Shown here one piece after another: positions 5,911 through 10,176 of a DNA stretch of 10,176 bases. The number at the start of each line of letters is the position of its first letter. Position 1 is the stretch's first letter. Source of the stretch: Clostridiales bacterium (lineage in GTDB: Bacteria > Bacillota > Clostridia > Christensenellales > UMGS416); contig JAAYXU010000216.1 in the NCBI GenBank assembly GCA_012515725.1, positions 1-10,176 on the forward strand, read 5' to 3'. The position numbers were made by a program, and so were the translations under genes. The notes beneath the pieces were generated by a model. It made no database searches and was not told the DNA's origin. It worked only from the letters and a program-made list of their open reading frames with translations.

Positions 5911-5955
5911 GGAACCGCCGAACAATACCGGGCGGCGGTATGAATCGGCGGTTCC
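5911..5955 (-). promoter_or_regulatory. Stem-loop between the FAD enzyme and isomerase genes
   Basis: GGAACCGCCG (5911-5920) pairs perfectly with CGGCGGTTCC (5946-5955). After a symmetric 4/4 internal loop, ATACCG (5925-5930) pairs with CGGTAT (5936-5941) around a GGCGG loop. It lies wholly in the 94-nt gap between two operon genes. No T-run follows, so it is not a standard intrinsic terminator. It may instead be an mRNA-processing or stability element that sets different expression of the flanking genes. Confidence 0.6.
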
Positions 5956-5984
5956 CCGTAGTTCATTGCGCGGTAGGCGGCAGA

Positions 5985-7493
5985 TCAGCCGTTCCTGTTG
6001 ATATACGTCACCTTATGATGCGAGAAGTCGGCCTTGACATCGCGGAGCGCCGGTATCTCCCGGAAGCCCTGTCCTATATTGACGTCGTTTTGGGCAAGCT
6101 GGCGCTGCAGCGAGGCGACGTCGAGCGCGCGAGGGGTGACGCCCGCGTCGAGAGACATCGCGCTGGCGGTACCCGCTGCCTCTCCCAGCGTCATGCACAG
6201 CATGATCAGGCGGCAGCCCGACTGCCCGTATATGTCGGAGGACAGGTTCCTGCCCGCCGCAAGCACATTGTCGAGCCGGACGGGGAGCATCGCGCCGTAC
6301 GGTATGTCGTAGAAGTACTGGCCGTCGGGTATAAGCTCGGACATATTGACCTGCGGCAGCCCGTCGTCCGGGGGGAACTGCGAGCCAAAGCCCGCCCTGT
6401 TTCCTATGTACGCCTCGCGCCCGTCGGGAAGCGTGCCCTTGAACCATTTGATGTTGCCGGCGCACTCGATTCCGTGCAGGTCAAACCCGTGCTGGCTGAC
6501 CGCGATAACGTCGTCCTTCTTTCGCGCGTAGGCGATGTCCATGCCGGTGAAGCGGTCTACGCCCACGATTCGGCGGCTCTCCCGCACGCCCAGCAGCGAT
6601 CCAGTATAGATGAGGTACGAGTTCTCGAATCCGGGGATCCTCTTTTTAATAAAGTTCGTGAGTATATCGACCTGCTCGCGGCCCTCGATATACATCCGGG
6701 TCAGGTCGCGGTTGTCGGTCGGACGGCAGAAGCGCGAGTGCGCAAAGCAGATGCTGACCTCGTCCTTGCCGCAGTGCTGGGGTCTGCCGGGTATATGCGT
6801 CATCCAGTTGATATGATTGTCTATCTCATAGGGAAGGTCGCCCGCCTCGAGCGCCTCGGCGATCGTGCGGATCCATTTGGGGTCCTCAGCCTTCAGGGAG
6901 CTGTTGAGGTACGCTTCCCAGTCCACCCCGCCCAGCACGAACTCAAGGGAGCAGCCCATCGATATATTGTCCTCTTCGCGGCCGCATTCGCACTCCCCGC
7001 CCGCGAAATAGACGAGGTCGGAGTCGCCCGAGGCGTCCACAAACCGTTTGCCGAGTATCGCCTGGCGTCCCGTCTTTGTATGCACGACGACGCCCCTGAC
7101 TGCGTTGCCCTCCACGATCGCGTCCACGACCGGCGTTACGAGGAGGCTGTCGCAGCCGTACTGCCTGAGCATGCGATCCAGCACGAGCTTGTGCTTCTCA
7201 GGATCGGAGTTGCGGTGCCAGAGCGCGTTCACCTTCTCGAGCTCACGGAACATCTCGCTGCCAATGCCCGATACGAAGTCGAGCGGGATGTTGACAAGCC
7301 CCATCGTGACCAGGCCGCCCAGCGCGGAGGTCACCTCGATGATGATCGTCTTCTTTCCGGCCCGGGCGGCCGCGAGGCCCGCTCCCACGCCCGCCACGCC
7401 GCCGCCCACTACGACGACGTCGTATTCGGCCATGACCGGGATAGCTTCCTCCTTTACGAGCAACTTGCCGTCCTTCATTGCATAGTTCACCAT
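5985..7493 (-). CDS. FAD-dependent oxidoreductase (FAD_oxidored family)
   Basis: This 502-residue flavoenzyme has an N-terminal Rossmann dinucleotide-binding site: EYDVVVVGGGVAGVGAG with the glycine motif at 30-35, and Glu53 (IIIE) at the end of the second strand, which binds the ribose of FAD. Other family marks are LGGLVTMGLVN (58-68), FVDASGDSDL (151-160), LLGVRESRRIVG (300-311) and a C-terminal NVLAAGRNLSSD (409-420) leading into GQSGCRL and LGEAAGTA. PF12831 members are common in polysaccharide and organic-acid gene clusters, but few have known substrates. Ten cysteines are present, including Cys168, Cys170, Cys181 and Cys241, Cys249, Cys256 in two groups. The ATG at 7493 has GGATGAG upstream. 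A Met21 start preceded by AAGGAGG at 14 nt is possible but would trim the extension homologues usually have. It follows the CapA-like gene by 15 nt, so they are surely cotranscribed. Confidence 0.9.
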   Translation of the reverse strand: MVNYAMKDGKLLVKEEAIPVMAEYDVVVVGGGVAGVGAGLAAARAGKKTIIIEVTSALGGLVTMGLVNIPLDFVSGIGSEMFRELEKVNALWHRNSDPEKHKLVLDRMLRQYGCDSLLVTPVVDAIVEGNAVRGVVVHTKTGRQAILGKRFVDASGDSDLVYFAGGECECGREEDNISMGCSLEFVLGGVDWEAYLNSSLKAEDPKWIRTIAEALEAGDLPYEIDNHINWMTHIPGRPQHCGKDEVSICFAHSRFCRPTDNRDLTRMYIEGREQVDILTNFIKKRIPGFENSYLIYTGSLLGVRESRRIVGVDRFTGMDIAYARKKDDVIAVSQHGFDLHGIECAGNIKWFKGTLPDGREAYIGNRAGFGSQFPPDDGLPQVNMSELIPDGQYFYDIPYGAMLPVRLDNVLAAGRNLSSDIYGQSGCRLIMLCMTLGEAAGTASAMSLDAGVTPRALDVASLQRQLAQNDVNIGQGFREIPALRDVKADFSHHKVTYINRNG

Positions 7494-7508
7494 TTCATTC
7501 TCATCCTT

Positions 7509-8771
7509 TCATGATTTATCGTCACAGATTGGGAATGGTATTTTGCTGCGCTCCTCCACGGCGGCGATCCCCTGCGCGCAGGCCGCTTCCCGGCCGTCAT
7601 AGAGTATGCGAAGGTATGTCCGGAGGAGCTCTACGAGCGCTTCGGTCGCAAAGCAGTGCAGCGAGTAAAGGCCGTCGTCCACCGCGGTCTGCTGCGAGCC
7701 GCCCGACGCTCCGCCGCGCAGCCTGGCCAGGCAGCCGGGAGCTTTGAGGACGCACCAGCTCTCATAATGGGCAATGAGCTGCGCGGGATCGGCGATGACC
7801 GCCGACAGATCTCCGAGGTAGTCCATGAACTTCCGCTTCTCTTCTCCGGCAAGCAGATGGACGCGCCGCCCGTCCGCTGTGAACCGGTACGGGTGCAGCG
7901 TGAGCCGCGGCGACACGTCGCTGAACTCGATACGGGGCAGATATCCGAAAAACCACGGGCTGCCGGGATCAATAAGCGGATCTCTGCTGCAGAACAGGAA
8001 GTTGCCGGTGCTGTATACGATGGGTTTTCCCCTATATATCTCCCAGCCCTGCGGACAGTGTGAGTGCATACCGACTATGGCGTCGGCCCCGGCGTCTACG
8101 AGCGAGCGGTACCTGTCTACGGTACCGGGTGAGGGCACGGGGTTATGCTCCTGGCCGCCATGGAATACGATCAGAACGAAGTCGGCCCGCTCCCTGGCCG
8201 AGATCACGTCGGCGCAAAGCCTGCGCATGTCGAAGCCGCTCCCGCCCGGTCTTTGGGCGGAGGCGGTTCCAAACTGGTTTTCGGTGACTGACACGACAGC
8301 GAGCGTGCGTTCGCCTCTGCGCGTGATCCAGGGCCTGCGGGCCTCATGAAGATCCATTCCGGCGCCCGTTCGGCCGATACCATGGCTGTCCAGCACGCGA
8401 AGCGTGCGCGCGACTCCCTCCGCGCCGTAGTCGCCTATGTGATTGTTGGCAAGCACCGCGGCATCAAACCCGGCCGCCGCGATAATGTTGACCCCGGCCT
8501 CGGGCCCTCTCAGGTTTGGGCCTATTTTAGGGATGGGCTCTCCGGCGTCGGTGAGCGGGTTTTCGAGATTGCACAGCCGCACATCGGTCCGCTCGAACAG
8601 CGGCCCAAGCTCCTCGAATATCGCGGCCTCCCGGCCTGAGCCGATCAAGGCGTCGAGCGGCGCCCGCATATTCAGGTCGCCCGCGACAAGTACCGACAGC
8701 GTGTGGCTTAATTCTGCGGCGTCGTTTTTTCTTTTTTCGGGACTGCCGCACTCCCGATGAATCTGAACCAT
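7509..8771 (-). CDS. CapA family protein (PGA_cap metallophosphoesterase fold)
   Basis: This 420-residue protein carries the ordered motifs of the CapA / PGA_cap family (PF09587), a calcineurin-like metallophosphatase fold. Numbered from the ATG at 8771 they are VAGDLNM at 29-35, NLENPLT at 68-74, LANNHIGDYG at 107-116, HGGQEH at 204-209, GMHSHCPQG at 234-242 and KPIVYSTGNFLF at 249-260. CapA was named from poly-gamma-glutamate capsule synthesis, but most relatives are uncharacterised. No signal peptide or membrane helix is visible, so it looks cytoplasmic, and the capB/capC partners are absent. The ATG at 8771 has GGAAGG 11 nt upstream. A GTG at 8792, only 3 nt after the ferredoxin stop, would add seven residues and cannot be excluded. 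It sits in the operon between a ferredoxin and an FAD enzyme, which argues for a metabolic rather than capsule role. Confidence 0.86.
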   Translation of the reverse strand: MVQIHRECGSPEKRKNDAAELSHTLSVLVAGDLNMRAPLDALIGSGREAAIFEELGPLFERTDVRLCNLENPLTDAGEPIPKIGPNLRGPEAGVNIIAAAGFDAAVLANNHIGDYGAEGVARTLRVLDSHGIGRTGAGMDLHEARRPWITRRGERTLAVVSVTENQFGTASAQRPGGSGFDMRRLCADVISARERADFVLIVFHGGQEHNPVPSPGTVDRYRSLVDAGADAIVGMHSHCPQGWEIYRGKPIVYSTGNFLFCSRDPLIDPGSPWFFGYLPRIEFSDVSPRLTLHPYRFTADGRRVHLLAGEEKRKFMDYLGDLSAVIADPAQLIAHYESWCVLKAPGCLARLRGGASGGSQQTAVDDGLYSLHCFATEALVELLRTYLRILYDGREAACAQGIAAVEERSKIPFPICDDKS

Positions 8772-8795
8772 TTCTGCTTCAACCTTCCGCACCGG

Positions 8796-8987
8796 TTACT
8801 TTTCGTCGATGATTTTCTCGATCGCCTCGGCCTGACAGTTATCAACGCATTTGCCGCACCGGATGCATTTGTCCTGATCGATGACCGCCGTGACGTCGGG
8901 TATGATCGTAATCGCATTCCGGGGGCACTCGTAGTAGCACATCAGGCACGTCGTGCAGCCGCGTTTGACCTCATAATGAAATTTCAT
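8796..8987 (-). CDS. 2[4Fe-4S] ferredoxin
   Basis: This 63-residue protein has two complete four-cysteine cluster motifs: Cys11, Cys14, Cys17 and Cys21 followed by Pro, and Cys41, Cys44, Cys47 and Cys51. It is a small cytoplasmic bacterial-type ferredoxin (Fer4 fold) that carries low-potential electrons. The second motif ends in Gln-Ala rather than the common Cys-Pro. The ATG at 8987 has a strong AAAAGGAG (9000-8993) with 5-nt spacing, the best ribosome binding site in the operon. It lies 39 nt after the esterase gene and 3 or 24 nt before the CapA-like gene. The FAD-dependent oxidoreductase two genes downstream is the most obvious possible redox partner in the operon, which is inference from position. 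Confidence 0.95.
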   Translation of the reverse strand: MKFHYEVKRGCTTCLMCYYECPRNAITIIPDVTAVIDQDKCIRCGKCVDNCQAEAIEKIIDEK

Positions 8988-9026
8988 ATTATCTCCTTTT
9001 CTGTTCGATTCAGCGCCCGCGTCTTA

Positions 9027-10176
9027 TCAGAGGAATGCCTCGTACTGCGCCAGTATCTGCATGACCTCCCCGCGCTCGATCCGCTCCTGAAGCTCGTGCG
9101 CGTGAAGGAGCTCTCCCGACAGGCGCGGTCTGAACACGTCGGACAGCCGGAGCCCCTCGGGCGCTCTGACACCCGTCAGGCGCTGCGCCAGCTCGTCGGT
9201 CGATATCGCGTCGTCCGGAAATACGCAAGTCGCGCTCGCGGGGTCTATGGTGTCGATCTCGTCGTCGGTGAGCTCCTCCGCGGGCGATATGCCCAGCGTC
9301 CGCATGAAGAAATCGCCCAGCGCGTGACGCCTCCGGGAGTCCCACGAGTGCGTTCCCGGGAACACTTCGGCCGTGAGCTCGTCCTGCGCGCCCAGCTGCC
9401 GGTATGTATCGAGCACGCAGCGCGCGTTCTGATAGAAGAGATCCACGGGCAGCAGGTTATCCAGCGTCCCGTGCATGAGGAAGAGCGGCCGGGGCGCGAA
9501 CACCGAATACAGCTCCCACATTTCGATACGGGACAGCGCGTGGGGTATGATGTTGCAGTGGCAGTGGCGCTTTTCCTTGGCGGCCAGCCACCAGAACGCC
9601 GAAGGGTATCCCGACGAATTGAGCGCCGCCAGCCTGTCGCAGAGCGCCGCCAGAAACAGCGTCAGCGTGCCGCCCCCGGAGTTGCCGCACGCGCCGATCT
9701 TTGCTTCGTCGATCTGCGGGTACTCGGCCAGCCGGTTGATCCACGCGAGTGTCTCGAGAACGATGAGCCCCTGCACGCTGGTGCCGCAGTAAAAGGGCGC
9801 TACGCAGTCCCGGTGACCCATGGGCTCGCGCTCGCCCTGACCGATATTGTCGTTAATAAGCGCGTATGCGCCCTGCCGCGCGATACGGCGGCCCATCGCC
9901 TGGTATCCGGGGGTGAGCTTGCCCTCGCGGCCGTGGCCGCAGCAGACGACGACGCAGGGACGACTGCCGCCACCGCGCGGTACGTACAGGCTGGCCGTGC
10001 CGTAGAAGTGATCCCAGGACTCGTAGAGCAGCCTGCGCACGCTGTAGCCGTCATATTCGGTTTCGCTTATAACTCTTTCGCGTATGACCGGCATCATCGC
10101 GTCGGTGATGCCGAGGCACTCCTTTGTCGCCTCGATGATCTGCGAGCGGTCAGGCTTTTCCCACGGACTGCGCAGC
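9027..10176 (-). CDS. Alpha/beta hydrolase, acetyl xylan esterase-like, 5' end outside window
   Basis: The frame stays open to the window edge. The 26 codons upstream of the ATG pair at 10097 and 10094 read as plausible protein (SPWEKPDRSQIIEATKE), so the true start is probably beyond 10176. Visible are 382 residues. Numbering from the Met at 10097, the catalytic triad is Ser140 in a GNSGGG nucleophile elbow, Asp213 in HGTLDNLLP and His250 in GTHSWD. An oxyanion-type stretch CCGHGREGK lies at 52-60. The SASLYVP-like segment near 35-40 and the APRPLFLMHG strand at 201-210 match acetyl xylan esterase / prolyl-oligopeptidase-like hydrolases. About 100 residues follow the catalytic His, longer than the core fold needs. 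No signal peptide can be assessed. It is the first visible gene of the minus-strand operon, likely removing an acyl group from a glycan or other ester. Confidence 0.85.
   Translation of the reverse strand, partial: LRSPWEKPDRSQIIEATKECLGITDAMMPVIRERVISETEYDGYSVRRLLYESWDHFYGTASLYVPRGGGSRPCVVVCCGHGREGKLTPGYQAMGRRIARQGAYALINDNIGQGEREPMGHRDCVAPFYCGTSVQGLIVLETLAWINRLAEYPQIDEAKIGACGNSGGGTLTLFLAALCDRLAALNSSGYPSAFWWLAAKEKRHCHCNIIPHALSRIEMWELYSVFAPRPLFLMHGTLDNLLPVDLFYQNARCVLDTYRQLGAQDELTAEVFPGTHSWDSRRRHALGDFFMRTLGISPAEELTDDEIDTIDPASATCVFPDDAISTDELAQRLTGVRAPEGLRLSDVFRPRLSGELLHAHELQERIERGEVMQILAQYEAFL

Noticed and set aside
5889..7514. Plus-strand open frame of 541 codons opposite the FAD oxidoreductase
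   Set aside because: It mirrors the whole FAD gene, has no family-like motifs and low-complexity Arg/Ala/Val/His content. Long antisense frames are common opposite GC-rich genes. The minus-strand protein has clear flavoenzyme motifs.
10094..10097. ATG pair as the esterase start
   Set aside because: The frame remains open to the window edge with protein-like sequence upstream and no ribosome binding site close before the ATGs, so the gene is treated as incomplete.

Overview
The window is GC-rich and densely coded. It most resembles an anaerobic, Gram-positive, spore-forming clostridial bacterium, perhaps a gut Clostridia or Christensenellales-type lineage. The clues are a SleB-type cell-wall hydrolase made as a lipoprotein, a 2[4Fe-4S] ferredoxin, a GH2 beta-mannosidase-like glycosidase, purine-rich ribosome binding sites, and heavy ATA isoleucine use despite the high GC. 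The taxonomic call is inference. No rRNA, tRNA, CRISPR array or transposase gene was seen.

Layout, left to right. Bases 1-579 (+) are the C-terminal end of a GH2 beta-mannosidase-like enzyme whose catalytic part lies outside the window. Bases 580-1396 carry no convincing gene but hold a cluster of palindromes. Two 66-bp hairpins (770-835 and 1083-1148) share 12-bp ends, and two further palindromes (730-750 and 1176-1207) flank them in mirror order. Bases 1397-2362 (+) encode a D-2-hydroxyacid dehydrogenase with a TTG start and its own extended -10 promoter. It converges, with a 5-nt gap, on a SleB-type lipoprotein hydrolase with a C-terminal peptidoglycan-binding domain (2368-3423, -).

From 10176 down to 3601 everything lies on the minus strand and reads as one operon or transcription unit: alpha/beta hydrolase esterase (5' end outside the window), 2[4Fe-4S] ferredoxin, CapA-family metallophosphoesterase, FAD-dependent oxidoreductase, xylose-isomerase-like TIM-barrel isomerase/epimerase, and a MATE exporter. 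A clear intrinsic terminator at 3539-3569 closes it. The first four genes are 3-39 nt apart. The last two are separated by 94 nt, containing a stem-loop, and 79 nt, containing a possible internal promoter.

Taken together, the minus-strand set looks like a small catabolic or modification module for a plant- or host-derived compound: deacylation, a flavin redox step with a ferredoxin available, sugar or keto-sugar isomerisation, and export. The substrate cannot be read from the sequence. The most unusual non-coding signal is the palindrome cluster at 730-1207, where the two hairpins have the same length and matched but different inner stem sequences.
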